A stretch of DNA of 64,000 nt from JAFGDH01 sp964441265 (GCA_964441265.1 CAYYKJ010000002.1:62001-126000), one strand, 5' to 3'; positions 33,737 through 42,889 are shown, counted from the stretch's first letter. Translations and numbers: made by a program. The notes: a model not told the origin generated them from the sequence alone.

Positions 33737-35428
33737 TTATTCAACTACTTTGAGTCCCGTCGATGTCTCCCAGAGACTTTCCACCTTCTTCCTTTCCTTG
33801 GTTTTGTACGGAGGAAGATTTTTGTCCACCCACTCCATGATGGTGTCGGGTTCCTTGTAATAGAGATTTATCATTCTGCAGACCTCCCCGAAATCCATTA
33901 TCTTGTTCTTTATCATCCACTTGATCACTTCGGCTCTTTTTTCCATCTCTATCTTCAGGTTCTCCATGGATATCCCCTTCTCGAAAGAGAGTTTCTTGAG
34001 GAGATACGACTCCTCGATATTTCTGGAAAAGGAATCCACCGAGGGAATCCACGTGAAGGATTTTTTGGTGTGGGGATTTCCGGTCTTCGGGTCTATCGAC
34101 TCTATCTCGACGACCTGCTTCGCTCTCCTAGCGGATTTCCCCTTCTCCTTCGCGTTGGTCATCACTATTATGAGGTCAAGGGTCTCGATGAGACCGGGGG
34201 AAAGCTCTATCGGCGGGCTCTCCAGCCTTTTTACCACATCATCCAGTGATCCGGCGTGCATTGTTCCGATCGAGGAGTGGCCGGAGGCCATGCCCTGAAA
34301 CATCACGTATGCCTCTTTTCCTCTGATTTCTCCGACTATCACGTAATCGGGGTTCTGCCTGAATGATTCCTTGAGAAGCTCGAAAAGGGTAACCTCCCCG
34401 TATCTTTTCCCTTCCGGTCCGGGGAGTCCGAATCCCGTCCTGGAAACCGAGGGTATCCAGTTTTCATGCGGGAGGTTGAGCTCCCTCGTATCCTCTATGC
34501 TGACGATCTTGTCTTCCGGGGGTATGAACATGCTCATGCAGTTGAGGAAGGTTGTTTTCCCGGTAGAAACCCCCCCGCATATGAGCATGGAGACTTTTGA
34601 TTCCACCATTATCCAGAGATAGGCCATCATCTCGGGTGATGCCGTATTCAGGTCTACTATGTTAGCGGGGGAAAACGGGTGGACCCGGAATTTCCTGATG
34701 GAAAAGGTCGGGCCGTGTGTGGTTACATCCTTGGCCAGAGTTGCCTGGACCCTTGATCCGTCGGGAAGTGAACCGTCAAGCAATGGCTTTGCATAAGATA
34801 TGTATCTCCCACATCTTTCTGCCAGCTTTATCACGAAGTTGTTGAGACGGTCGATGTCTCTGTGAACAATATTCGTCATGAGAGACCCGAATTTCCTGTG
34901 GACCACGAAGATGGGTATTCCCAGTCCGGAACATCCGATGTCCTCTATATAAGGATCATGGAACAAGCCCTCTATTTCGTTGAGTCCCACGAAATCCCTG
35001 TAAACGTAATATATCATTTTCATGTACGTTTCCGTTTCCAGAACAATACCTTCGTCTTCCAGAACCTTTTTTATTTTTTCCTGTATGTACTCTATCGTCT
35101 TTCCGCTCTTCTTTATGGATGAAAGGTCGATGTCAAGCAGATCAAGTATGTCCTTTTTTATCTTTTCGAGGGTCTTTTTGTCCTTTTCTTCCATGGAGGG
35201 TTCCAGTACCCTGTAAAGTGGCGCCTTCTTCTTCGGATCCCATTTAATATGCGCATAGACGAATGGCTCAAGCAATGGGTATTTCACATCTATCTTGGAG
35301 GGTTCGATTTTCGAAGGGAAGAACACGAGGTGCCTCGGCTCCTTTATCCTGACCGAAGGGTATCTGGCCTTACTCCCACTCATTATCCTTTCCAGCTTTT
35401 TCCTCAAAAGGCCTCTGAGGCTTTTCAT
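33737..35428 (-). CDS. type II/IV secretion (pilus assembly) ATPase
   Basis: A 563-residue VirB11/GspE-family ATPase. The N-terminal domain spans about 1-230. The RecA-like core has Walker A GGVSTGKTT, an Asp box (IEDTRELN), Walker B (YVIVGEIRGKEA) and a His box (GMASGHSSIGTMHAGS). It should power assembly of the pilins in this window or secretion. The start is ATG 35428, whose ATGA overlaps the eS26 stop. The two membrane platform proteins that normally neighbour it are at 62.4-64 kb. Confidence 0.9.
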   Translation of the reverse strand: MKSLRGLLRKKLERIMSGSKARYPSVRIKEPRHLVFFPSKIEPSKIDVKYPLLEPFVYAHIKWDPKKKAPLYRVLEPSMEEKDKKTLEKIKKDILDLLDIDLSSIKKSGKTIEYIQEKIKKVLEDEGIVLETETYMKMIYYVYRDFVGLNEIEGLFHDPYIEDIGCSGLGIPIFVVHRKFGSLMTNIVHRDIDRLNNFVIKLAERCGRYISYAKPLLDGSLPDGSRVQATLAKDVTTHGPTFSIRKFRVHPFSPANIVDLNTASPEMMAYLWIMVESKVSMLICGGVSTGKTTFLNCMSMFIPPEDKIVSIEDTRELNLPHENWIPSVSRTGFGLPGPEGKRYGEVTLFELLKESFRQNPDYVIVGEIRGKEAYVMFQGMASGHSSIGTMHAGSLDDVVKRLESPPIELSPGLIETLDLIIVMTNAKEKGKSARRAKQVVEIESIDPKTGNPHTKKSFTWIPSVDSFSRNIEESYLLKKLSFEKGISMENLKIEMEKRAEVIKWMIKNKIMDFGEVCRMINLYYKEPDTIMEWVDKNLPPYKTKERKKVESLWETSTGLKVVE

Positions 35429-35679
35429 TTTTTTCCCTTTTTGACAATTTTTCTGTGCCTTGCACAGGCCGGGCAGGCATAGCATTTGGTGCTGGACAGG
35501 TTTGCCCTTCTGCCCAGCTCTTTTCTGAGAGTCGGATCGGAGATTCTAAAACCCCTGTAAACGGTGAAGGCCTTGTATTTCGGGACCTTCCTGCCGCAAA
35601 AGCTACAGGATACAGTGCTTTCCTTACCCCTCTTCTTCGTATGCTGCCACCCTCGCTTGTAAAATCCCTTTTTTGTCAT
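35425..35679 (-). CDS. rps26e: ribosomal protein eS26
   Basis: An 84-residue basic protein with the eS26 zinc signature CSFCGRKVPKYKA and a second CPAC pair near the C-terminus, followed by a basic tail. eS26 lies at the mRNA exit of the small subunit and is known mainly from TACK and Asgard archaea and eukaryotes, and only patchily elsewhere. ATG 35679 is preceded by GGGAGTGA. It is translationally coupled to the secretion ATPase by an ATGA overlap, an unexpected partner. Confidence 0.8.
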   Translation of the reverse strand: MTKKGFYKRGWQHTKKRGKESTVSCSFCGRKVPKYKAFTVYRGFRISDPTLRKELGRRANLSSTKCYACPACARHRKIVKKGKK

Positions 35680-35788
35680 ATTCACTCCCTACATTATATT
35701 TTTGCCTTGTAATATAAATTGGACGGCATGATCCAATTTTTTTATTCTGTGTATGGAAAAATTTAAATGGGCAGGTGATGCCCGAATA

Positions 35789-37195
35789 TCAACCCTTTAC
35801 TACTCCTATGGGAACCATCCTTGCGACCTTCTTCGATATCCCTGCTCCGTGGACGCTGCCTATCACCGATTCCACGTCTTTGTAAGCGAGCGGAGCTTCC
35901 TCCGCCAAGCTCTTCGGATGGGTGGCCTGCGATACTATGCCCTTTTTCAGGAGTTCTTTCTTTACATCTCCACCCCAGAATTTTTTAATCGCCGCATGCC
36001 TGCTCATTGCCCTTCCTGCCCCGTGAGCCGAGGATCCGAAGGTCATGTCCATTGCCTTGTCAGTTCCACTAAGGAGATAGGAGGAAGTTCCCATGCTCCC
36101 TGCGATTATTACTGGTATGTCCGGGAATGACCTGGTTGCGCCCTTTCTGTGGACGTATAATTTTCTGGTCTTCCCGTCCACCTTGTGCTCTTCGTATTTG
36201 ACTATGTTGTGGGCTATGGAATATATGGTCTTCATGTCCATGGATTCCCATCCCCTCGAGAAGGTTCTCTCGAAAACCTCTCTTATCCATTTGGTCATCA
36301 CTGCCTTGTTTGTAAAGGAATAATTGACCGCGCATTTCATGGCCGAAAAGAAATCCTGCCCCTCCTTTGAGTTCACCGGTGCACAGGCGAGTTGCTTGTC
36401 CGGGAGCCATATGTTGTTTCTCTTCACTGCCCTTTCTTGTATCTTCAGATAGTCGGTTGCTATCTGGTGACCCAATCCCCTTGAGCCGCAGTGGAGCATT
36501 ATCAGAACCTGGTCCTTGTCGTGGATGCCCCATTCTTTTGCCTTTTCCCTGTCAAAGATGTGGCTCACCTTCTGGATTTCCAGGAAGTGGTTTCCCGCCC
36601 CTAGGGTCCCCAGCTGGGGCCTGCCTCGTTTTTTTGCCAGATCGGAAACCTTGGAAACGTCCGCTCCCTTCATGCAGCCGTTCTCCTCTATCCTTTTCTG
36701 GTCTTCGTTAGTCACGTATCCCCTGTCGACGGCCCAGTTAACACCGTTTGCAAGGACATTCTCCAGTTCGTCGTTGGAAAGTCTCAGTTTGCTCTTGGCG
36801 CCCACGCCGCTGGGGACAGCTCTGAAGAGCGCGGGCACAAGCTTGCCGGCTTCCTTCTTTACCTCGTCGGCGGTAAGATTAGTCCTTATCAGGTTTATCC
36901 CGCAGTTTATGTCAAAGCCGCAGAGCCCCGCGGATATTATACCATCCTGATCATCAAAAGCCGAGACCGCTCCCATAGGCAGGCCGTAACCCCAGTGCAT
37001 GTCGGGCAGTCCGATTACCGGGTTTACCACACCGGGCAGGCATGCCACGTTGGTGAGCTGCTGGACAGCGTCATCCTCTATAACTTCAAGTATCTTTTTG
37101 TTTGCGATTATCCTCCCGTCCACCTTCATCTCCTTTCTGGCAGACTTGGGGAGCCTCCATTCGAACTTGTTGACCTTTTCGAGTTTTTCCTTCAT
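35789..37195 (-). CDS. rtcB: tRNA-splicing ligase RtcB
   Basis: A 468-residue GTP- and manganese-dependent RNA ligase that joins 2',3'-cyclic-phosphate and 5'-OH ends, including tRNA exon halves. Metal-binding Cys98 sits in GFDINCG at the same number as in the Pyrococcus enzyme. The guanylylated histidine lies in the SSAHGAGR stretch, and LMLHCGSRGLGH is present. There is no intein. Its activator archease is encoded just upstream in the same direction, with a foldable RNA segment between. A GGAGGGA Shine-Dalgarno precedes ATG 37195. Confidence 0.96.
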   Translation of the reverse strand: MKEKLEKVNKFEWRLPKSARKEMKVDGRIIANKKILEVIEDDAVQQLTNVACLPGVVNPVIGLPDMHWGYGLPMGAVSAFDDQDGIISAGLCGFDINCGINLIRTNLTADEVKKEAGKLVPALFRAVPSGVGAKSKLRLSNDELENVLANGVNWAVDRGYVTNEDQKRIEENGCMKGADVSKVSDLAKKRGRPQLGTLGAGNHFLEIQKVSHIFDREKAKEWGIHDKDQVLIMLHCGSRGLGHQIATDYLKIQERAVKRNNIWLPDKQLACAPVNSKEGQDFFSAMKCAVNYSFTNKAVMTKWIREVFERTFSRGWESMDMKTIYSIAHNIVKYEEHKVDGKTRKLYVHRKGATRSFPDIPVIIAGSMGTSSYLLSGTDKAMDMTFGSSAHGAGRAMSRHAAIKKFWGGDVKKELLKKGIVSQATHPKSLAEEAPLAYKDVESVIGSVHGAGISKKVARMVPIGVVKG

Positions 37196-37310
37196 GTCAT
37201 TCCCTCCAGATTTTGGAACATAACAGAGTACAGAAACAGATCCTGTCTGCTTGCACCCGTTAACCCATCCGGATGCCCATCAGCATCCGATTCTAAGCCG
37301 GGCACAGCTT
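37196..37310 (-). promoter_or_regulatory. structured 5' leader of rtcB
   Basis: A TATA-like CTTTATAAAG at about 37330-37339 would start a transcript near 37308, leaving a leader of about 110 nt. On the minus strand GUGCCCG (37305-37299) pairs with CGGGUGC (37259-37253) over seven pairs, two of them G-U wobbles. Inside it GGAUGC (37288-37283) pairs with GCAUCC (37276-37271). The wobble pairs exist only in the minus-strand RNA. It may be a regulatory leader or a small RNA; I do not recognise a known class. Confidence 0.45.
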
Positions 37311-37389
37311 ATACTAATACTTGATGAAACTCTTTATAAAGATGCCGGTAACGCCTAATATGGCCCGGGGCGTGAAAGGGTGAACAGTT

Positions 37390-37800
37390 CTATATGTCCA
37401 GGCTCACCGTGACCTCATAGCCCTTCTCGGTTTTTTTGAACTCGTATTTGTACCCGGTGACTCCCTTTACCACAGTCTCTCCCTTGGCGGGATCCGCCTC
37501 CTCCCCGTAACATTTCGCCCTGATATGATTTTTGCTGATCTCGGTGACTTCGAATTTCGAAAAAAAGAGCATGTCGATGTCCACTATGCTTATCAGTTCC
37601 TGCAGCCAGTTGAACATAAGGTCTTCCGGTCCCTCACCTCTAACCTCAACTTCTTTCTTCACCTTATTTCTCACTTTTCCCGTCTGGCATATTACGGAAA
37701 AGAGGGCACTGGCCGCATTTTCGAAGACCTCTTTCATACCCTTTCCATAAGCTCTGAACATGACGTCCGAGGTCAGGTCGTCCACGAATTCATATTTCAT
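37390..37800 (-). CDS. archease
   Basis: A 136-residue archease that promotes RtcB guanylylation and turnover. The family fold is seen in an N-terminal DDLTSDVMFRAYGK segment, where the usual DHTAD motif is altered to DDLTSD, and in LMFNWLQELI and the YKYEF strand at the end. Genes for archease and RtcB are often neighbours; here they share direction with about 195 bp between. A TATA-like ATTTAAATTTAAAT (37817-37832) fits a leaderless ATG 37800. Confidence 0.88.
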   Translation of the reverse strand: MKYEFVDDLTSDVMFRAYGKGMKEVFENAASALFSVICQTGKVRNKVKKEVEVRGEGPEDLMFNWLQELISIVDIDMLFFSKFEVTEISKNHIRAKCYGEEADPAKGETVVKGVTGYKYEFKKTEKGYEVTVSLDI

Positions 37801-37868
37801 ACACAAAATAATTTGATAGGATTTAAATTTAAATCAGAATGCCGGGAAAAAAATTCTTCTTGCATGAC

Positions 37869-38318
37869 TTATATTAAACCCTCTATGTCGTATTTGTAGA
37901 TTATGTCCTGGGCGCCCTTACATTGCAGGGACTGGAGCACGAATTCGTACAATGTGTCATTCGCAGGCATGGTGTAAGTTTTTATGTTTTGGGCAGATAT
38001 ATTCAGACTGCCCAGCCTGTTGGGGACGGTGGTCTTTTGGTTGGTCATCGGATCCTCATAGGTCAGCCTTGCAGAGAAACCGCTCAGATCAACGTCTCCT
38101 GTGTTGTATATGTGCAGAGTAAGGTTGCCGTTCGTATCGTCGTAGTATGCCCTCTGAATCAGTACGCCCGACCTGGAGCACAGGGCCAGCTCTGATCGCT
38201 GCTGCTCGACGAACTGGGTTGCCCAACCTGCGAGTATGCCCGCTACTATCATGGTGAATGCTATGAGCATTATCACGGCAATCAGTGGCGAGATACCTTT
38301 TCTCATCATAAGACTCAT
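37869..38318 (-). CDS. archaeal type IV pilin
   Basis: A 149-residue pilin with class III signal RKG followed by ISPLIAVIMLIAFTMIVAGI, the conserved core helix, and a beta-rich head with CARDB/DUF1628-like strands (LTLHIYNTGDVDLSGFSARL). Two cysteines in the head could form a disulfide. It overlaps the upstream pilin gene by four bases and is probably made with it. Start at 38318 or at the second in-frame Met nearby. Confidence 0.88.
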   Translation of the reverse strand: MSLMMRKGISPLIAVIMLIAFTMIVAGILAGWATQFVEQQRSELALCSRSGVLIQRAYYDDTNGNLTLHIYNTGDVDLSGFSARLTYEDPMTNQKTTVPNRLGSLNISAQNIKTYTMPANDTLYEFVLQSLQCKGAQDIIYKYDIEGLI

Positions 38319-38803
38319 TCCTTTTCTATATCATTTCCTGTTATCTTGGCGAAGGTCTGTGGGCAGGCGGTGTTCAGGACCTTTATCTCATCGCTCGTCG
38401 CGCCCAGACCCGAATGGTCACCTTCCGTCCCGTTCATGTTCACTATTATTATGGCGGACCTCTGCTCCTTCAGGGGGCTGCTCTTGGTTACGTCCGGGCT
38501 TATCGAAAGATCAGGGGAGGACGAGTTGTAGACCTTGACGCTGGTGCCGTTCATTATCTGGACATCGAAGCCGTATATACCGACCTTGCCGCTGTTGGTG
38601 ATCTTCAGTGTGAGATTCTTTTGGGAACTTTCGTACACAGCCGAGTCTATTCCGTAGGTCGAATATGAGGCGCATGAGCTGGCTCCGCCTATCTCCTGGT
38701 TTATCCATTGCGTCACCCAGCTGGATATCATCACCCCGACCGCAACCGTGATGGCAATCAGTATGACCGCAGCTATCACGGGGGATATGCCTTTCATGCC
38801 CAT
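38315..38803 (-). CDS. archaeal type IV pilin
   Basis: A 162-residue pilin: KG followed by ISPVIAAVILIAITVAVGVM, then a head domain with a LTLKITNSGKVGIYGFDVQI strand similar to the following pilin, and two well-separated cysteines. The two genes look like a duplicated pair of major and minor subunits. The AT-rich region 38805-38830 can serve as promoter. Which genes encode the dedicated peptidase and pump for this pair cannot be said from the window. Confidence 0.88.
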   Translation of the reverse strand: MGMKGISPVIAAVILIAITVAVGVMISSWVTQWINQEIGGASSCASYSTYGIDSAVYESSQKNLTLKITNSGKVGIYGFDVQIMNGTSVKVYNSSSPDLSISPDVTKSSPLKEQRSAIIIVNMNGTEGDHSGLGATSDEIKVLNTACPQTFAKITGNDIEKE

Positions 38804-38951
38804 ATTTAATATCTTGCCGCCATTCCCTTAATATATTATTGGTTCGGTTCATATATTATATTTTATCCGGACATTGGCGGAAATCTTATAAAGATTTAAA
38901 AAAATCGGATAAAAAAGGTAAACACAATTTAATGATTATCGAGGTGGTTTT

Positions 38952-41900
38952 GTGACAGAAAAGATGGTTTATGAGTTCGATGAGATAAAGGGGGGGAACA
39001 CCCCCGATAACATAGTTCTGCTCGGGAACAAGGGAGCCCAGCTCGCGGAGATGAACAGCATAGGTCTTCCCGTCCCCCCGGGATTCACCATAACGACTGA
39101 TGCCTGCATATCATTTTACGAAGGGGACAAGAAATGGCCTTCCGGCCTGGAGAAGGAAGTGAAGGAAAAGCTTTCGGCCCTTGAGCAAAAAACGGGCAAG
39201 AAACTGGGCGGCGAGAACAATCCCCTTTTCCTTTCAGTGAGATCCGGGAGCTACGTCTCGATGCCGGGAATGATGGACACGGTTCTGAATCTGGGCATGA
39301 ACGAAAAGACCGTCTCCGCATTCGCCAGGCAGACGGGGAACAAGAGGGGTGCCTGGGACTCTTTCAGGAGGTTCATCCAGATGTTCGGAGACGTTGTCAT
39401 GGGCATAGAGCACGCCAAATTCGAGGAAGTGCTCGAGGAAACGAAGAAGGAGAAAAATGTAAAATATGACGTTGACCTCGACACGGAAAATCTTACGGAG
39501 GTCGTGGATAAGTACAGGGAACTGATACGGTCCGAGAGCAAGCGGCCGTTCCCCAACGATCCGTGGGAGCAGCTGAAGATGGCCATAGATGCCGTGTTCA
39601 ACTCGTGGAACAACAACAGGGCGGTGAAATACCGGAAGATTCATAATCTCAGGGACGATGCGGGAACCGGTGTGAACGTTCAGGCCATGGTTTTCGGTAA
39701 TCTGGGTAAGGACTGCGCCACCGGGGTTGGGTTCACCAGGAATCCATCGACGGGAGAAAAGGAGCACTACGGTGAATACCTCATCGATGCCCAGGGAGAG
39801 GACGTGGTGGCCGGAATCCGGACACCCAGGCACATAGATGAGATGAAAAAGGACATGCCTGACGCATACAGGGAACTGGTCAAGATTTACGGTATCCTTG
39901 AGAAGCACTACAAGGATATGCAGGATTTCGAGTTCACCGTTGAAAGGGGCGATCTCTTCCTCCTGCAGACCAGAAAGGCGAAGCGGACCGCCCATGCGGC
40001 GGTCAAGGTCGCCGTCGATATGGAAGAGGAGGGGCTCATAGAAAGAAAGGAGGCGGTCCTCAGGATAGATCCGGATCAGCTTGAGCACCTCCTTCACAAA
40101 CAGCTGGATCCCAAGGCCAAGGAGGAAGAGGAGTCCGTTGCAAAAGGTCTTCCGGCCTCGCCGGGTGCGGCCGTGGGCAGGGTCGTCTTCAGCGCAGAGG
40201 ATGCGGTGAGAATGGCGGAAGGAGATTCGGATGAGAAGCCCATTCTGGTCAGGACCGAGACCAGCCCGGAAGACATAGAAGGCATGAACGCAGCCGAGGG
40301 CATACTCACTTCCAGGGGGGGCATGACGTGTATTGCCGGTGATGGCATAATCCTGACTAACAAGGGATTTCTCTCAGCGGAGGATGCCTTCGAAATGGTG
40401 AAAGAGGGAGAAAAACTCCTCATATTATCTCATGACACGGCATCAGGAAAATCTAAGTGGAAGCCCATAATTTCTACAGGCAGGAGGCTTTCCGATGCAA
40501 TTGAAGTTTCTTTCTCACAAACTGGGAGGGCAACAAAGAACACATTAAAGATGACACCGGATCACAAGATACTAACGTTCAATAACAAGGATTTAATCAA
40601 AAAGCCCATTTCAGATGTTCTGAAAGACGGGGAATTTGTGAGTATAGTGGACAGAATGCCCGATTTAATTTTACCAAAACAGAATGAGAAATTAGCTTAT
40701 TTAGCGGGGGCCATCCTTTCTGATGGGTGCATAAACCTGAGGAGAACAAAAGGTTCCGTAACATTTACACAAAAAGAAACAGAGGAGAAGCGGGCATTTA
40801 TTTCAACTGTAAGGAATTATTTCAACGAAGTTTTCAACAGAGATTCCAACATAATGAGAACAAAAGTTTCGGCTGGCCATTTAAATGATAGACTTGTGCA
40901 AGGAGAGGCTCTCGATATGATATGCACCAGCATGCTACCTGCAGAAATATTAATAAATATTAGCGATAATATCGTCCCTTGGGTGTTTGGCCTCGATGAA
41001 TTATCAACTCTCAATTTCCTTGCCGGGGTTATTGATGGGGATGGCTCCTTTCATAACGGAAGAATCCAGATATATGTTTCAAAAAACCATGTAAAGCAAG
41101 GAGTTATCGTAGCATGCCTTAAATTGGGTATTGTGCCCCAAGTAACCTCCAACCGGGATATATATAACATACAAATAGTTGAGCACTTAGAAAAAATATT
41201 ACAGCACACAAAAAGAGCAACCGGAATTGTTAACAAAAGAAAATACGGTAGTAAGCTCTTTTCCATTAAACAGCTTTTTGGTGATATGATAAATGACGTT
41301 AATTACATGGGCAGGATTAAAGAAGCGGCAAAAAGAAACCTCTTGTTTCACGCTGAAAAAATAAAAAGGGACATATTACCATTATGCAAACCCAAAGAAA
41401 AAGAAAGGATTTCTAACATATTGAATTCAGATCTCCGCATGTACAGGGCAAATAAAATCGCTGATCTGGGTAAAATTTGGGTGTACAATTTCGAGGTCGA
41501 TTCAAATAATGAAATGGACAAGAATTTCGTTGTTTTTTCAAAGATGTACACGCCAGTTCTGGTATCGAATTCCCACGCTGCGGTGGTCGCAAGGGGCATG
41601 GGAAAGTGCTGCGTGGCCGGATGCGAATCCATAGTGGTCAGCGAAAAGGAAAAGAACTTCAGGATACCGGGGAAGAACAACGTTTCTATAAAGGAGGGAG
41701 ACTGGCTGAGCATCGACGGATCCACGGGTGAGGTGTTCATAGGCCAGATCGATCTCATTGAGCCGGAAATCTCGGGAGAGTTCGGCAAGCTGATGGAATG
41801 GGTGGACGAGTTCAAAAGGCTGGGAGTGAAGGCAAACGCAGATACACCGCACGATTCAGAGGTGGCCAGGAAATTCGGTGCAGAGGGGATAGGACTCTGC

Positions 41901-42848
41901 AGGACCGAGCACATGTTCTTCAAACCGGAGAGGATAAGGGCGATGAGGGAAATGATACTTGCGGAGGATTCCGAAGGAAGGAAAAGGGCCCTGGACAAAA
42001 TACTCCCCTACCAGAAAGAGGATTTCAGGGGACTCTTCAGGGTGATGAGCGGCCTTCCAATAATAATACGCCTGCTCGATCCCCCTCTCCACGAATTCCT
42101 TCCCAAGGAAGAGAAGGAAATAAGAGAGATGGCCGATGGAATGGGAGTCAAACCGGAGAAGATAAGGGAGACCATAGACAGCCTACACGAATTCAATCCC
42201 ATGCTGGGTTTCAGGGGATGCAGGCTGAGCATAAAATATCCTGAAATAACCGAGATGCAGGTCAGGGCCATATTCGAGGCCGCTCTGGAGGCAAAGGAGG
42301 ACGGAGACAAGCCCCTCCCGGAGATAGAGGTTCCCCTGGTGGGGAATGTCAGGGAGTTCGTTCTGGTAAAAGACATAATCAACGGGGTCGCCGGGGAAAT
42401 GGGAGCAAAGGAGAAAATTAAGTACAGGATAGGGACCATGATCGAGGTTCCCCGCGCGGCGATAACAGCGGATGAAATAGCGAAGGAAGCGGATTTCATG
42501 TCCTTCGGGACCAACGATCTTACCCAGATGGGCTGCGGGTTTTCCAGGGACGATTCCGGGAAGTTCCTCGGGTTTTATTCGGAGAAGAAGATATACTCCA
42601 GGGACCCCTTCCAGTCCATAGATCAGGAAGGAGTGGGAAGGCTCATGGAGATATGCGTGGAAAACGCGAGAAAGACGAAACCGGACATGGAGATAGGGAT
42701 ATGCGGGGAGCACGGCGGGGAACCTGCTTCCGTGAATTTCTGTCACAGAATAGGCCTGACAGACGTCAGCTGTTCGCCCTTCAGGGTTCCCATAGCGAGG
42801 CTGTCCGCCGCCCAGGCGGCGATAAAAAATAGCCGGAAAGACGGTTAA
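38952..42848 (+). CDS. ppdK: pyruvate phosphate dikinase, intein-containing
   Basis: A 1298-residue precursor. The exteins together give 884 residues, the normal PPDK size: the ATP-grasp domain (1-about 380), the phosphohistidine domain split by the intein, and the PEP/pyruvate barrel with GICGEHGGEP near the end. PPDK interconverts pyruvate, ATP and phosphate with PEP, AMP and pyrophosphate. The catalytic His is residue 875 of the precursor (461 after splicing) in SHAAVVARG. GTG 38952 is the likely start because GAGGTGG lies five bases upstream. A second, intein-free pyruvate-to-PEP enzyme (ppsA) is encoded at 20.5 kb. Confidence 0.95.
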   Translation: MTEKMVYEFDEIKGGNTPDNIVLLGNKGAQLAEMNSIGLPVPPGFTITTDACISFYEGDKKWPSGLEKEVKEKLSALEQKTGKKLGGENNPLFLSVRSGSYVSMPGMMDTVLNLGMNEKTVSAFARQTGNKRGAWDSFRRFIQMFGDVVMGIEHAKFEEVLEETKKEKNVKYDVDLDTENLTEVVDKYRELIRSESKRPFPNDPWEQLKMAIDAVFNSWNNNRAVKYRKIHNLRDDAGTGVNVQAMVFGNLGKDCATGVGFTRNPSTGEKEHYGEYLIDAQGEDVVAGIRTPRHIDEMKKDMPDAYRELVKIYGILEKHYKDMQDFEFTVERGDLFLLQTRKAKRTAHAAVKVAVDMEEEGLIERKEAVLRIDPDQLEHLLHKQLDPKAKEEEESVAKGLPASPGAAVGRVVFSAEDAVRMAEGDSDEKPILVRTETSPEDIEGMNAAEGILTSRGGMTCIAGDGIILTNKGFLSAEDAFEMVKEGEKLLILSHDTASGKSKWKPIISTGRRLSDAIEVSFSQTGRATKNTLKMTPDHKILTFNNKDLIKKPISDVLKDGEFVSIVDRMPDLILPKQNEKLAYLAGAILSDGCINLRRTKGSVTFTQKETEEKRAFISTVRNYFNEVFNRDSNIMRTKVSAGHLNDRLVQGEALDMICTSMLPAEILINISDNIVPWVFGLDELSTLNFLAGVIDGDGSFHNGRIQIYVSKNHVKQGVIVACLKLGIVPQVTSNRDIYNIQIVEHLEKILQHTKRATGIVNKRKYGSKLFSIKQLFGDMINDVNYMGRIKEAAKRNLLFHAEKIKRDILPLCKPKEKERISNILNSDLRMYRANKIADLGKIWVYNFEVDSNNEMDKNFVVFSKMYTPVLVSNSHAAVVARGMGKCCVAGCESIVVSEKEKNFRIPGKNNVSIKEGDWLSIDGSTGEVFIGQIDLIEPEISGEFGKLMEWVDEFKRLGVKANADTPHDSEVARKFGAEGIGLCRTEHMFFKPERIRAMREMILAEDSEGRKRALDKILPYQKEDFRGLFRVMSGLPIIIRLLDPPLHEFLPKEEKEIREMADGMGVKPEKIRETIDSLHEFNPMLGFRGCRLSIKYPEITEMQVRAIFEAALEAKEDGDKPLPEIEVPLVGNVREFVLVKDIINGVAGEMGAKEKIKYRIGTMIEVPRAAITADEIAKEADFMSFGTNDLTQMGCGFSRDDSGKFLGFYSEKKIYSRDPFQSIDQEGVGRLMEICVENARKTKPDMEIGICGEHGGEPASVNFCHRIGLTDVSCSPFRVPIARLSAAQAAIKNSRKDG
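40329..41570 (+). mobile_element. intein with LAGLIDADG homing endonuclease inside ppdK
   Basis: A 414-residue intein (precursor residues 460-873). It begins with Cys after GGMT (CIAGDGIILT) and ends in VLVSN before Ser-His of the dikinase active site, so the insertion is between Thr and Ser of GGMT/SHAA. Hint-type N- and C-terminal blocks flank a two-motif LAGLIDADG nuclease (LAGAILSDG near precursor residue 583, LAGVIDGDG near 696). The penultimate His usual in inteins is replaced by Ser. Base composition is visibly richer in A/T than the exteins. Both nuclease acidic residues are kept, so homing may still be active. Confidence 0.93.
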
Positions 42849-42889
42849 GAATATATTTATACTATACAAGAGTTATACCGGGTGCCGTT

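Noticed and set aside
35789..37195. Intein in RtcB
   Set aside because: The catalytic motifs are uninterrupted and the length is normal for the family.
37253..37310. Possible tRNA or known small RNA upstream of rtcB
   Set aside because: The helices do not form a cloverleaf, there is no T-loop consensus, and no SRP, RNase P or C/D-box pattern is convincing; kept only as a leader structure.
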